Positions 22,279 through 34,458 of a stretch of DNA of 64,000 bases are shown piece by piece. Every line of letters begins with the position of its first letter. Position 1 is the first letter of the stretch. Under the pieces are notes generated by a model. It worked only from the letters and a program-made list of their open reading frames with translations, was not told where the DNA came from and made no database searches. The position numbers and the translations under genes are program-made. Origin of the DNA: Papiliotrema nemorosa (lineage: Eukaryota > Basidiomycota > Tremellomycetes > Tremellales > Rhynchogastremaceae); the NCBI GenBank assembly GCA_032158125.1, contig JASKOT010000018.1:62001-126000 (forward strand), in the 5' to 3' direction.

Positions 22279-25200
22279 ATGGCTTCTCTTTTCGGTCCAA
22301 CCCCCACCCGACCCCTCGTGCTACACTCTCCCCAAGCTCGTCTCTCCATCCCAGTCCCCGCATCACCTCTTTCCGCTTGGGTTGCCTCCGAGGTACTCGC
22401 CCAGGACTTTCACGATGCTCGAGCAGGGCTCGATGAATCAGTCGCTGCTCCTACAGAAACCGAAGAGGGTGCCGTGACAACCCCTTCCTCCAACGAACCC
22501 CAGGTCAAACTCCTCGCACGGTTCCTCTCCTTCGTCGCCGACAAGCAGTCCGCTGCACCATCGTCAGAGCTCGCCCAGGTTTTGCTTGCAGCTTACGACC
22601 GGTTCAACGAGCTGTTCCTCTCCTCGGTCAACGTTCATTCGCTGGTGCAAAGTCTCGAGCCGGAAGCTCGAACGGAGATTCTTACCGCCTACTACCATGC
22701 CTTTGCGGTAGGGAGGGAGACTCTTGGAGACAAGGTAGCCTTGGCCCACCCATCTGCCCTCCTCGAGGCGGCAAAGAAAGGCGATGCAGAGCTCTACGCC
22801 CTCTTCGGTGGACAGGGTGTCAATGAGGTGAGTCTACATTACGTTTCCAGCTAACTTTAGTACTATTTCAACGAGTTGCAATCCATGTACAACATCTACA
22901 AACCATTCGTCCACACCCTCCTCGTCGACCTCACCAGCAAGGTCCTCCTCCCGCTCGCTGCTAAAGCCGATAAGGATGGCTATGCATACTACAGCCAAGG
23001 TCTCGACCTCATCTCCTGGCTCAACGGTACTCGACCCACCGTCGACTACCTCGCATCTATTCCCCTCTCACTCCCTCTCATTGGTGTCACGCAGCTGATT
23101 CAGTACGTCGTATCGTGCCGAGTCACTGATCTCACCCCGGGAGAGATGCGATCCTTGTTCAAGGGCGCTACGGGCCACTCGCAAGGAGTTGTCTCGGCCG
23201 TTGCAGTCGCCTCGTCCGACTCTTGGGAGTCACTGAATGCCAACATTGCCAAGGCAACCAAGCTGCTCTTCTACATCGGTCTCCGAGGCCAAGAAGCCTT
23301 CCCCGTTCTCTCGGTCGAGCCACACATTGTCTCTGATGCCGTCGAAAACAACGAAGGTGTCCCTACCCCCATGTTGGCGGTCAACGGTCTGGGCTTGAAA
23401 GCCCTTCAAGGTCATATCACCAAGACCAACGCGCACCTCCCCTCCAACTCACAGATCGGCGTCTCTCTGTACAACGCTTCGACTATGCACGTGGTCACCG
23501 GTCCGCCCAAGGCTCTCTACGGTCTTGCGACCGCCTTGCGAAAGGTGATGGCTCCAGCCGGACTCGACCAAAGCAGAACCCCTTTTTCCAAGCGAAAAGC
23601 CGTCTTTAACATGCGGTTCCTGCCTGTCAATGTGCCCTACCACAGCCCTTACTTGACTGGCGCCACTCAAAAGTTGCTTGAGCAGGATTTGTCAGGAGAG
23701 GAAGTCTTCACCCCCTCGGACCCTTCCATGGCTATCTACAACACTGAGAATGGTAAGCTCAATACATCGGCCCACGCTCACCTCAGGCTCCGACTTGCGA
23801 TCCCTCTCCACGTCCCTTACTGCATCACTCTGTGACCAGATCTTCACCTCTCCCATCCACTGGGTCACGACCTGCAACTTCCCCCCTACCGCCACCCACG
23901 CGATCGACTTTGGACCAGGAGGCAACAGCGGTATAGGATTCCTCACTGGCCGAGCGCTCGAAGGACGAGGTGTCCGAATTGTCGTCGTGGGCGAGAAAGG
24001 CAAAGCCGCAGCCGAATTCTACGATGCAAAGACGGTTCGAAGGGAGCCAGTCTGGTCATCAGACTTCCAACCCAAGCTAGTCAAGACTCTGTGAGTACGC
24101 TACCCAACCGTTGCTGACCCCAGGGATGGCAAGATTCACATCGACACGCCATTCTCGCGCCTCCTGGGTAAACCACCAATTATGGTCGCTGGTATGACCC
24201 CCTGTACCGTCGGTGCCAATCTGGTCTCTGCCACATTGAACGCCGGCTACCATGTCGAACTCGCCGGAGGTGGTCACTACAACGCTACCGCCCTCCGAAA
24301 CAAGGTCGCCGAGATTCAGCGACGAGTCCAACCAGGTGTCGGTCTCACGCTCAACGCTCTGTACATCAACCAGCGACAGTTCAGCTTCCAGCTACCCCTC
24401 TGGCAAGAGATGCGACGAGAGGGACTCCCCATTGAAGGTTTCTGTGTCGCCGCCGGTATCCCATCCTCTGAAAAGGCCACTGAGATCATCAACGGCCTCA
24501 AATCCGCCGGCATCAAGCACATTGCCTTCAAGCCAGGATCAGTCGAAGGTATTCGACAAGTCGTCAATATCGCCGCCGCCAACCCCGACTACCCCATCAT
24601 TCTTCAATGGACCGGAGGTCGAGCTGGAGGTCACCACAGTTGTGAAGATTTCCACCAGCCGATCATCTCCACCTACGGCTCCATCCGAGCCAACCGAAAC
24701 ATTTCCCTCATTGCTGGGTCTGGTTTCGGTGGTGCCGAAGATGTCTGGCCCTACATTTCTGGAGACTGGTCCGTCGATCAATTTGGCCTCCAGCCGATGC
24801 CCTTCGATGGTGTGCTGTACGGCTCCCGAGTCATGGTTGCCAAGGAAGCGGACACGAGTCCTTCGGTCAAAAAGCTCATTGTGGACGCTCCCGGTGTCGA
24901 GGACGCGGCCTGGGAAGGTACCTACGACAAGCCTACCGGTGGCATTCTTACTGTGCGATCCGAACTCGGCGAGCCGATTCACAAAATCGCTACGCGAGGT
25001 GTCAAACTCTGGCGAGAGTTTGATGACACCGTTTTCTCTCAACCGCGAGACAAGCGAGGTGCTTGGCTCGAGGCCAAGAAGGACTATGTCATCGACCGAC
25101 TGAACAAGGACTTCAACAAACCTTGGTTTGGTGCCAAGGCCGATGGCACTGTCGTGTCGGATCTCGGTCTCATGACGTACGAGGAGATCACTCAACGAAT

Positions 25201-28200
25201 GGTCCGACTCATGTACGTCGCCAAGCACAACCGATGGGTCGACGTTTCACTTCGAAACCTCGTAGGCGACTGGCTCCGACGAGTCGAAGAGCGATTCGCT
25301 GGTGTCGATGGTATTCGAACCAAAGAGTCGGTTATTCAAAGCTTCACCGACCTCGACAAGCCTGCTCCGACCCTCGAGGCCTTCTTCTCCCACTACCCCC
25401 GGGCCAAATCCCAATTGGTCGCCGCTGAAGACAAGGCATTCTTCTTGACCATTTGTCAACGACCTGGTCAAAAGCCGGTCCCATTCATCCCCGTCCTCGA
25501 CAACACGTTCGAGGTGTGGTTCAAGAAAGACTCTCTCTGGGCCTCCGAAGACATGGATGCCGTCTTTGACCAAGATCCTCAGCGAGTCTGTATCCTCCAA
25601 GGACCCATGGCTGTCAAGCACTCGACCGTTGCCGACGAGCCTATCAAGGATATGCTTGGTAACATTGAAGGACTCCTTGTCAAGCGGATCTTGAACAAGT
25701 TTTACAACGACGATGAGAGCAAGGTCCCGTCTATTGACTACATTGGTGCCAAATCTGGCTCTCAGAAGAAGGGTCTGGTCGCCGAGTCTGTTGATGGTAA
25801 CATCCGAACCATCAAGGTCGATCGAGTGGTGCCCATTGACGACTGGCTCGAAGTGCTCGCCGGACCCGACGTCAGCTGGCTCCGAGCTGCCCTCACCTCG
25901 ATCAATATCGTTCAGGGTCAAGGATACCTCAGTAACCCCTTCCGACGAATCTTTGCTCCTCGAGTGGGTCAAACTATCAAGATCACCTCGGGCGCCTCCG
26001 GCATTGAATCGGTCGTCGCTTACGGTGGTGCTCGATCTTTCGGTCCCCACCCAGAGGAGTTCAAAGCCCTCGAGCTTACCTACCGTTCCCCCAACATTAC
26101 CCTCACCATGTACGAGGAGCGACAAGGGTCTTCGGTCCCGCTCGAGTTCCGATTCGTCTACAAGCCCGACCAAGGTTACGCTCCGATTCACGAAGTCGTC
26201 GAGGGGCGAAACAAGGCGATCAAAGATTTCTACTGGAGGCTCTGGTTTGGTGACAATGAGACCCTGCCTGAATTGCCCATCGATTCGACGTTTACCTGCC
26301 CCGAGATTGCCATCGATGCCCAAGCCGTTCAACGATTCTGCGATGTCGTCGGTAACCAAGGAGAGAGCTTCAAGTCCGTGCGAAACGAGAAGATTCTTGC
26401 TCCGATGGACTTTGCGATTGTCATGGGCTGGCAGGTGAGCAGTCTTTCACGATCACACTGACGCTAGTCCATCATGAAAGCCATTTTCCCCTCCGAGATT
26501 GATGGCGACCTCCTCAAACTGGTTCACTTGTCAAACGGTTTCCGCGTTCTCGAGGGTGTCACACCTCTCCGAGCTGGCGATGTCTGCTCAGCTGAGGCTC
26601 GAGTCGTCTCTGTCACCAACAGCGACAGTGGCAAGACTGCCAAGGTCAAGGGCTACGTCCTTCGAAAAGGTGAACCCGTCATCGAAGTCAGCTCATCCTT
26701 CCTCTACCGAGGTCGATTTACCGATTTCGAAAACACGTTCGAAACCATCGACGAGTCCGACTACATTGTCGAGCTCGAAAAGCCAACCTCGGTTGCAGTC
26801 CTCCAGTCCAAGCCTTGGTTTGAATGGGATGATGACTCGGTCCCCCTCGATGTCGGGACCAACCTCACCTTCAAGGTCCGATCCGAGTTGCGATACCGAG
26901 ACAAGACCACCTTCAGCTCGGTCAAGGTCAACGGTGCCGCGTTTGTCCGAAGCAGCACCAAACAGCTCGTCCAAGTCGCCACAATCGATTTCGAGGCTCA
27001 CAACGTCCACGGTAACCCTGTTGTCGAGTACCTCAAGCGACACGGCAAAGCAATCGGAGCACCCATCCCCCTCGAGTCGGGCTACACGCTCAACGACCCT
27101 GCCTCGACCTCCTACAGAACGCCTTCCACCAACGAGCCGTACTCCAAAATCTCTGGCGACTTCAACCCAATCCACATCAACCCATACTTCTCCGACTTTG
27201 CTTCCCTCCCGGGAACCATTACCCATGGAATGTGGAACTCGGCCGCTGTGCGAAAGTACATTGAATCCGTCGTCGCAGACAACCAACCTCAACGAGTCGT
27301 GTCCTACGACGTTGGCTTCGTCGGCATGGTTTTGCCAGGCGACGAGATCTCGGTCAAGCTCACCCACACTGGCATGCGTGATGGCAAGAAATTCATCAAG
27401 GTCGAGGCATTCAACCACCGAGGCGAAAAGGTCATTGATGGTACATCCGAGGTTCGACAACCCCCCTCGGCTTATGTCTTCACCGGTCAGGGATCGCAAG
27501 AAGTCGGTATGGGTATGGAGCTCTACCAATCGTCACCCGTCGCTCGAGCCGTTTGGGATGCCGCCGATGCTCACTTGACCTCTGTCTATGGTTTCTCCAT
27601 CGTCGACATTGTCAAAAACAACCCCAAAGAACTCACCATCCACTTTGGTGGTATCAAGGGACAAGCCATTCGACAGCGATACATGGATCTCACCTACGAT
27701 ACCGTCGATGAGAGCGGCAATGTTAAAACACTTCCTCTCTTTGGAGACATTGATCTCTACACCACGAGCTACACCTTTTCCCACCCTCAAGGTCTGCTGT
27801 TTGCCACGCAATACACCCAAATTGCTTTGGTCGTCACCGAAAAGGCCGCTTTCGACGATATGAAGAGCAAAGGACTCATCGACCCGGAAGCCGCCTTTGC
27901 CGGTCACTCGCTTGGAGAGTACTCGGCTCTCGCTGCCATTGCCGACGTCTTGCCCATCTCCAGCTTGGCCGATGTCGTCTTCTTCCGAGGTATCACCATG
28001 CAACGTGCCGTCCAACGAGACGCCGAGGGCAAGAGTCAATACGCCATGATGGCCGCCAATCCGTCTCGAGTTGGCAAATCATTCTCCGAGGAAGCGCTCC
28101 GAGAGATTGTCGACCAAATCAGCTCTCAAAAGTCCATCTTGCTGCAGATTGTCAACTTGAACGTTGCCAACCAGCAATACGTCTGTGCCGGTGAACTGCG

Positions 28201-30143
28201 AGCTTTGGCCACCCTGACCAATGTGTTGAACATGCTCAAGATCAACAAGATTGACCTTGAAAAGTTGTCCAAGACGATGAGCGTCGACGAGCTCAAGGAG
28301 AAACTCGCCGAGATCATCGAAGGATCATGGGATATGGTGTTGGAGAAAGAAAAGGAGGCCGGAGCCGTTGTGCTTGAGCGAGGATTCTCCACCATTCCTC
28401 TCCCCGGAATCGACGTCCCTTTCCACTCGCGATACCTCTGGCCCGGAGTCATGGCTTTCCGAAACTACCTCGTGAAAAAGATTGACCCGCTTCAGCTCAA
28501 CCCTGATCGATTGGAGGGCAAATACATTCCCAACTTGATGTGAGTTTCCAAATCAGCACAAATCTGGACGCAACTGATCCCAGTGCCGAGCCCTTCGAGG
28601 TCAGCAAGCGATACGTCCAAAAGATCTTTGACCAGACTGCTTCGCCCAAAATGGACAGCGTGCTCAAAGGATGGGAAAAGGACAATTGGGAGTCGCCTAG
28701 CCAGCGACAACGGTTGGCCTACAACATTCTTACCGAGTGTCTCGCCTACCAGTGAGTGGGACCGAGGGATGTTCGTTGACCTCAGATTCGCTTCACCAGT
28801 CCGATGGATCGAGACCCAAGACGTCCTCTTTACGCAAGCCAAGTTTGAGCGATTTGTCGAAGTCGGTCCTTCCCCTGTCCTCGCTGGTGAGTCTCTTATA
28901 TCTGGATCGCCGCTGATGATCAGGAATGGCAACTCGAACCCTCAAGGCCAAGTACGAGGCTCAAGATGGTGCCGTTTCGCTCCGACGAGAGATTCTCTGT
29001 GCGGCCAAGAATCAAAAGGAGGTCTACTACCAATTCGAAGATGCCGTCGAGGAGGCTGCCCCCGCTGCTGAAGCCGCACCCTCCGCCGCCGCCGCGCCAG
29101 TGGCCGTGGCTGCTCCCGTCGCCGTTGCTGCAGCTCCATCCGCTGGACCTGCTGCGGCAGTCGACGACGTCCCGCCCAAGGCTGTCGACACTGTTCGAAT
29201 CATCGTTGCTCAAAAGCTCAAGAAGCCCGCTAGCGAAGTGCCGCTGAGTAAATCCCTCAAGGAGCTTTCCGGTGGTAAATCAACCTTGCAGAACGAGATC
29301 CTAGGTGATCTCCAAGTCGAGTTTGCCTCTGCGCCTGAAAAGGCCGAGGACCTCCCTCTGGATGAGCTTGGAGCTGCTTTGGGTGTTGGCTACGCTGGTC
29401 TCGGTAAACACGCCATGGCATTGACCAACCGAATGATTGCCGGTAAATTCCCCGGTGGATTCAACATCACTGCCGCTCGAGCCCACCTCAACAAGCAATG
29501 GGGTCTTGGTCCTCTGCGAACCGATTCGGCGCTCTTCTTTGGTATCCTCAGTGAACCGCCCAAGCGAATGGGTTCCGAGCCCGAGGCCAAGGCCTTCCTC
29601 GACACCCTGGCGCAGAGCTACGCTTCGTACTCTGGCATCTCGCTGTCGTCGGGCGCTGCTGGCGGCGGAGGCGGTGGAGGCGGTGGAGGAGCCGTCATGA
29701 ACTCGGAAGAGTTCGACGCCTTTGTTCTCAAGCAGGCCGAACACGCTCAACGGGAGATTGAGCTGCTGTCGCGATACTTGGGCAAGGACCACCGAGAGGG
29801 TGCCAAGCGAGCCGACGAGGAAAAGGCCAATGTGGAAGAGCTGCAGGCCAAGTTGGACGCAATCAAGTTGGAACACGGAGAGACGTACCTGGATGGTATT
29901 GCGCCAGTGTTCTCCACCCTGAAAGCGAGGACGTTTGATTCAAGCTGGTACGTGGCGAAGTCGACAGATAGGGTCAAGCTGACAGTATAGGAACTGGGCC
30001 AGACAATCGTCTCTCCAGTTGTTCTACGACATTATTCACGGCGAACTCGACCCTTCGACCGTCTTTGCCGATGAGCCGTGAGTGACATCCAACATGTCCA
30101 GTCTGTGCGCTAACGGCCCAGACGATACAGACCCAACCTGTAA
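22279..30143 (+). CDS. FAS1: Fatty acid synthase beta-type subunit extended by the ACP
   Basis: Ten exons (22279-22827, 22861-23752, 23787-24090, 24124-26434, 26468-28539, 28584-28751, 28786-28886, 28924-29947, 29991-30077, 30122-30143) encode 2,509 residues. Acetyltransferase has GATGHSQG (Ser about 290). The enoyl reductase includes VAGMTPCTV and [14 protein letters not shown]. The dehydratase region has GDFNPIH. The malonyl/palmitoyl transferase has FAGHSLGEY (Ser about 1833). The chain does not stop where yeast Fas1 does. It continues through WEKDNWES into [20 protein letters not shown], the yeast Fas2 N-terminus, and then an Ala/Pro linker and the ACP, with the phosphopantetheine Ser in [13 protein letters not shown] (about 2252). 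It ends after [12 protein letters not shown]. If the last intron is retained, it stops at 30080 instead. Confidence 0.95.
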
Positions 30144-30545
30144 AACGAGGCTACATCGTGACGAATATAGATTCCTTGGAAACGTTTATTGACTCGTATA
30201 TCATGCCCAATTTTCTCTTTCTCTTTCTTCTTTCTTCCAGTATATCCCTATGGCCACGCGCCTTTTCTCTGCATAGATACCTGTACATAAATGAACCATC
30301 GTGGAAGGGCGAGTGGGCGGTGACGTTGGAGCTCGTCCAAGAGGGGCATCCCGAGATAGACCTATGCATCATCTCGCCTTGATTTGAGGACCGACCACCT
30401 TTCCAGTTGAGCGATACAGTACTCTTACCCGGTCGACGAGCACCAGTGTTGGGTGCGCTGTGGGGCACCGTTGATTTACGCGTCGTTGAAGGTGAAACGT
30501 CGTCGAGCGACCATTCAACCCGTTGACATTAGCAACCACACCACC
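30144..30545. other. Intergenic, FAS1 stop to TUG/UBX4 start
   Basis: T-rich tracts around 30215-30240 suit a FAS1 3' UTR. The rest would be promoter for the next gene. No domain, such as a ubiquitin-like fold that could extend the downstream protein, was found in any frame. Confidence 0.4.
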
Positions 30546-31855
30546 ATGAGTCAGTCAGAGCAGCAAATAGGTTCAGACGCCTCCAGCTCGGGCCCAACAA
30601 TTTCAATTGACCTGAAGCCTGGTTCGGAGGACACCCATAATCAGACAATGTCAGCCGATTTGATCCCCGACCAGGGAACTTCCTCCCTTGTTCAGCCTAC
30701 AGCTCAGAGTTCTGCACTTACTGGTGGGGTGCAAGTCTACGGACCGGCCATCACACCCGCAGAGACATCTTCAGTGGGTGAGTCTTCTTTCCCAATCACC
30801 AGTCCATGGGAGAAAGGCGAAACGCGAGGATTAGGATCGAGGTGGAGGGAGATGCAAGGTTGATTGGTGTTGATGCTAATGGGTAGAACTCGACGAGGGG
30901 TATTTCGAACCGACATTGAATGAAGTTCAAGCGCATCATGCTTCTGTCCTTGCTAGATCTAGACAATTGAACGAGGGTCCATTGTTGACGGCGAAATATA
31001 GAGATGCAGAGAGGCAAGAGAGGGAGAAGAAAAAGGCTGACAAGTGGCCCAACGTGCGTTGCGTTGTCTCCAGTGCCTGATTCTGCATGGCCCGTTGTGG
31101 GTGAATCACAGACTGATAGATAGGCTACGATACGGATAAAATTCTCGGATGGGACGATTGTCCAGAATACCTTTCCTTCCACCTCGGCGTGAGTTGGCCA
31201 ATGTCGGAAAGGAGGAAGTGCTGATCAATCTAGGATCCAACCTGTATATGCCTTTGTTCGATCAACATTAGATCCATCTGTCGCGGACAAACCTTTCATG
31301 CTATGTAAGTGCAACCACCACCTCCCACGCGGGACAACGAGGTTTTCAGGTCGAAAAATGATACTCGCAATGGGCAGTAGAATAGTGCGACTCACTCCCA
31401 GGGCAACCACCCAAAACGCAATATCCCGAACATCCACCTGTCGAGCCTAAGAAAGTCAAATTGAACACTTCCAAAACCCCCATCATCCCACCGGCAAACT
31501 ATGGCCATGTCAAAGGTGCCCTCGCGCAGGGATTACAAAATGGGACAGGGGGAACTGAGACGTTGGCAGAATTGGGGTTGGTACCCCAAAGTGTGCTGTT
31601 GATCAAGTGGGAAGGAGAGGAAGGTATGAATGCGTCGGGGTACCCTGCGCCATTGAAGGGAGAGTTGCAGGAGAGGAGAGTACCTCTACCTCCCGCTGTA
31701 CCGGTTACGTCGGTTGGGGAGGGTAGCTCTCAGGGAGCTGCAGTGCCAGGACAAAAGCAGGAGAAGAAGATACCCAAGTGAGTAGAGGTATACGCGTCCT
31801 GACGATATTTCTGACGACTAGGTGGCTCCAGAAGGGTCTTTTGAAGAAAAAGTAG
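30546..31855 (+). CDS. UBX-domain protein, TUG/ASPSCR1/Ubx4 type
   Basis: Six exons (30546-30777, 30887-31053, 31124-31188, 31234-31304, 31402-31777, 31822-31855) give 314 residues. After a polar N-terminus comes GYFEPTLNEVQAHHASVLAR, then NEGPLLTAKYRDAERQ and a UBX fold (ATIRIKFSDGTIVQNTF; PVYAFVRSTL; KPFMLWQPPK). It ends KKIPKWLQKGLLKKK, like the KVPKWLK ending of mammalian TUG. These proteins bind Cdc48/p97 through the UBX domain and remodel it in membrane traffic and degradation. The N-terminal ubiquitin-like domain of TUG and yeast Ubx4 is not visible; see findings. The first intron, 109 nt, is unusually long for this window. Confidence 0.82.
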
Positions 31856-32026
31856 ACCGGGCCCGCATAGATTAGGTTTCTGAAATCATGCCAGGTTCAA
31901 GTGACGAGTAATTGTAATGGCCTGCATCAGATTGCGCATGAATTCCGTACGAATACTGTACAACCTGTGTCGCATTAATAGATTGTTCCGTGACTGCTTG
32001 GCCAATAGTCTGTGCCCTTCGTCTAT

Positions 32027-33420
32027 TCAAGATGAATCTAGTGATAAGCGATACCACCAGAACCATAATGTCCGGAATCAACTCACAGTAGAAATACTCG
32101 TCGACAAGAGGCACGTATCCCTTGACAAACTCGCCAAACAGCCCAACGATAGGGATCCTCTCCATGAATTTGACCAGACCCATCACCTTTGGCCTGGTCC
32201 ATCCGATCCACATCGGACCAGTCAAGAATGCCCTCGTGGCTAGCCTCTTGTCCAGTTGCGAGTGATGTTCAGCCAACAGAAGCGACTTGGAATCGGTGCG
32301 ACGTAATCGGCGAGCTAGGAGACAGAGTAGAAGTGGGACAAGGTAGGGGGCCGTTGGTGAAGAGATGGTAGGTAGGGAGAACCGATTCACAGATGTGTTT
32401 CTCCGCCTCTGCATTGTCAGAGGGTTCTACCCAGAATGGTAAGGGTTTACTCACCGCTGATCGAATCAGTAGAATGACATGGATCAGAGTGACGCTCGAT
32501 TCGATCACTTCCGAGATGAGCTGTGGGGGATTCAAGCGGGGTAATAACGTCAAGGGATGGGCGAGGTGTGTTTCCGGCAGTGCGGTCGACATGGGGAACA
32601 AGTGAGATCTCAACGGTGCGTGAGGCGGGAGAGAAGGGGTTATAGCTTCCCCAGGCGCCATTGCCCCTTTAGCCGGTTCGTCGTTCTCCTCCAATGCTTC
32701 ATGCAGAGGTTTCGTGCTGCTCTTCGCGGCTCGAAGGAGAGTGGACGGAAGCGCGAGTAAGTCATATTCCCTTTGAGGGTTGGCGGGGGATAAAACCGGT
32801 CGACGAGTGATAGTCAGCAGTATCAAGCGTAATAGCGTTCTACCTCTTAGTTATACAATCAAAGAAGGGGTTTACGAGCTCACTTGAGAGACTCCATACC
32901 GAGGATAAAGTTCCACCGGCGTCGATCACCCAACCGCTTCTTGGTTACCATCTCTACCAACAACTCGATATATCCCAAAGTTGCCAGTAACCTTGAAGCT
33001 TTACGATATAGCGAAGAACGTGTCGTCCAGTACTTTGTATACCTCGCATGGTCCGTGGGAGGCGGCAAGACGGGAACTGTCCGACTGATCGGTGTTGGAC
33101 TATCTCTCTGGTTTTGCTCCTGTTCCTTCGGGATGAACGGATGAGGCGGAAGGGTTAGTTTAGGATCGAGGAATTTGGATAGGAGCGAATCATGGTAGCC
33201 AGATACAACGTTGAGCAAGGCATATACTATTCATCAGCGACACAAGACGGATCTGCGCTAGAGATCACTCACACCCTTCTGAAGCCAACTCGGCATCCTG
33301 AAATCGACCGGGAAGCAACCATGACACATTCCGAAGTCCACTCTCGATGGATCTGACAGCGCCCAGATTTGAGACCAATAGATTCTCATATTGATCTATC
33401 AGGCCCGTAGAGTTGGACAT
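32027..33420 (-). CDS. PEX16: Peroxisomal membrane biogenesis protein Pex16
   Basis: Five exons (33273-33420, 32884-33226, 32455-32845, 32087-32408, 32027-32037) give 404 residues. Conserved blocks are IESGLRNVSWLLPGRFQDAE, LASEGLYALLNVVSGYHD, LLRLILLTITRRP, FLTGPMWIGWTRPKV and an ending PLVDEYFYYSS that fits the family's aromatic C-terminus. The last exon is only 11 nt. Without it the frame would run on into unrelated sequence, so the splice is well supported. Pex16 sits in the ER and peroxisome membrane and recruits Pex3 for membrane-protein import. It diverges from the DUF1764 gene across 163 bp. Confidence 0.88.
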
Positions 33421-33583
33421 CCTGGATGGGTGAGTCGAAAGGAGACTTGAGATGGTATGAGAAAGAGATGGGATGGATGAGTTCCCCGGGTAAGGGTCAT
33501 TTGGCGAGCCGAAGTGGAAGCTCAGATTTCGAGATTATCAATTTTGGCTACATCCTTCGTCAGCTCATCCATTCTCATCCACC

Positions 33584-34219
33584 ATGGCCAAAGCACCAAA
33601 GACGAAAGGATCCACAAGCACATCTGCAAGCTCGTCTAAGCCTCCCAAGGCAGCTACGGAAGTGTCCTCGATAGATGACATTTTTGCCAAACCAAAAGCC
33701 AAATCTACTCCTGTCCCTTCCACTTCCTCCACTTCCTCCACCTCGTCTTCAAAGGTGAAACCCTCTCAACCCGTCGCTTCGTCTTCTAGCAGCACGACCA
33801 AGGACCCCGAGAAGAAGAAGAAGAAAAAGGCAAAGATTGCAGCTTCTTTCGACCCTTCTGAACAAGCGGAATCTGGGTCAAAAGTGGTAGAAGTGGTAGA
33901 TCCCTCCCTTGCACCTGCCATTCCTGAGCCTGTGTCTACTGTCAAAAAGGCAACAAAGAGGGACAGGAAGGAGATCGAGGAGGACGAGATGTTTAGGGAC
34001 TCGAGAGGCACGGGACCGAGTGAGTGGGACTCCAATACCGGGTTGAGGGAACTGATGGTTTTTAGGGAGAAAGACGGAAGAGGGGTTCTTGATATACAAA
34101 GAAGCCGAATTGAAGATTGATCCAGAGGCTGGAGGTGAGTCTTACTGCGTCAGTGGTCTCTGGCTCTGCTGATATCAGGTACTCCATTATGCCCCTTTGA
34201 TTGCGACTGTTGTTTCTAA
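33584..34219 (+). CDS. DUF1764 family protein
   Basis: Three exons (33584-34019, 34066-34134, 34179-34219) give 181 residues. The body is Ser/Lys-rich and low in complexity (SSTTKDPEKKKKKKAKIA), with SIDDIFAKPK near the N-terminus. The tail FRDSRGTG, RKTEEGFLIYKEAELKI, GGTPLCPFDCDCCF matches the DUF1764 pattern closely. The final cysteine-rich motif appears only after two introns are removed. The family is widespread in eukaryotes and its function is unknown; the lysine tracts suggest a nuclear or nucleolar site. The CxxxxCDCC end may bind a metal (inference). Confidence 0.87.
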
Positions 34220-34458
34220 TCTAGATGATCCGACGACAGTACCCGTTTGTACACCAATGCAACGACCTGACGATTCCAGACTCGCACTCATCAATCGTTG
34301 CATTCGTGTATTGACATTCAGACACAGGGGAATCTCGTATATACGTATTAAACAAAGACAACTATCGATCATTATATATCAAGATAGGACAAATCGCGAC
34401 ATCGTTCCACGGTCATTACAGCCCCCGCACATCACGACCACCCATTTCGCAGGGGCCA

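Noticed and set aside
25247..26359. A 370-residue open frame on the minus strand inside FAS1
   Set aside because: It lies antisense to well-conserved synthase sequence and is a by-product of codon bias (TCG/GAC/GTC-rich codons). There is no domain in it.
26693..27529. A 278-residue minus-strand frame
   Set aside because: It is antisense to the dehydratase/MPT part of FAS1 and has no recognisable motif.
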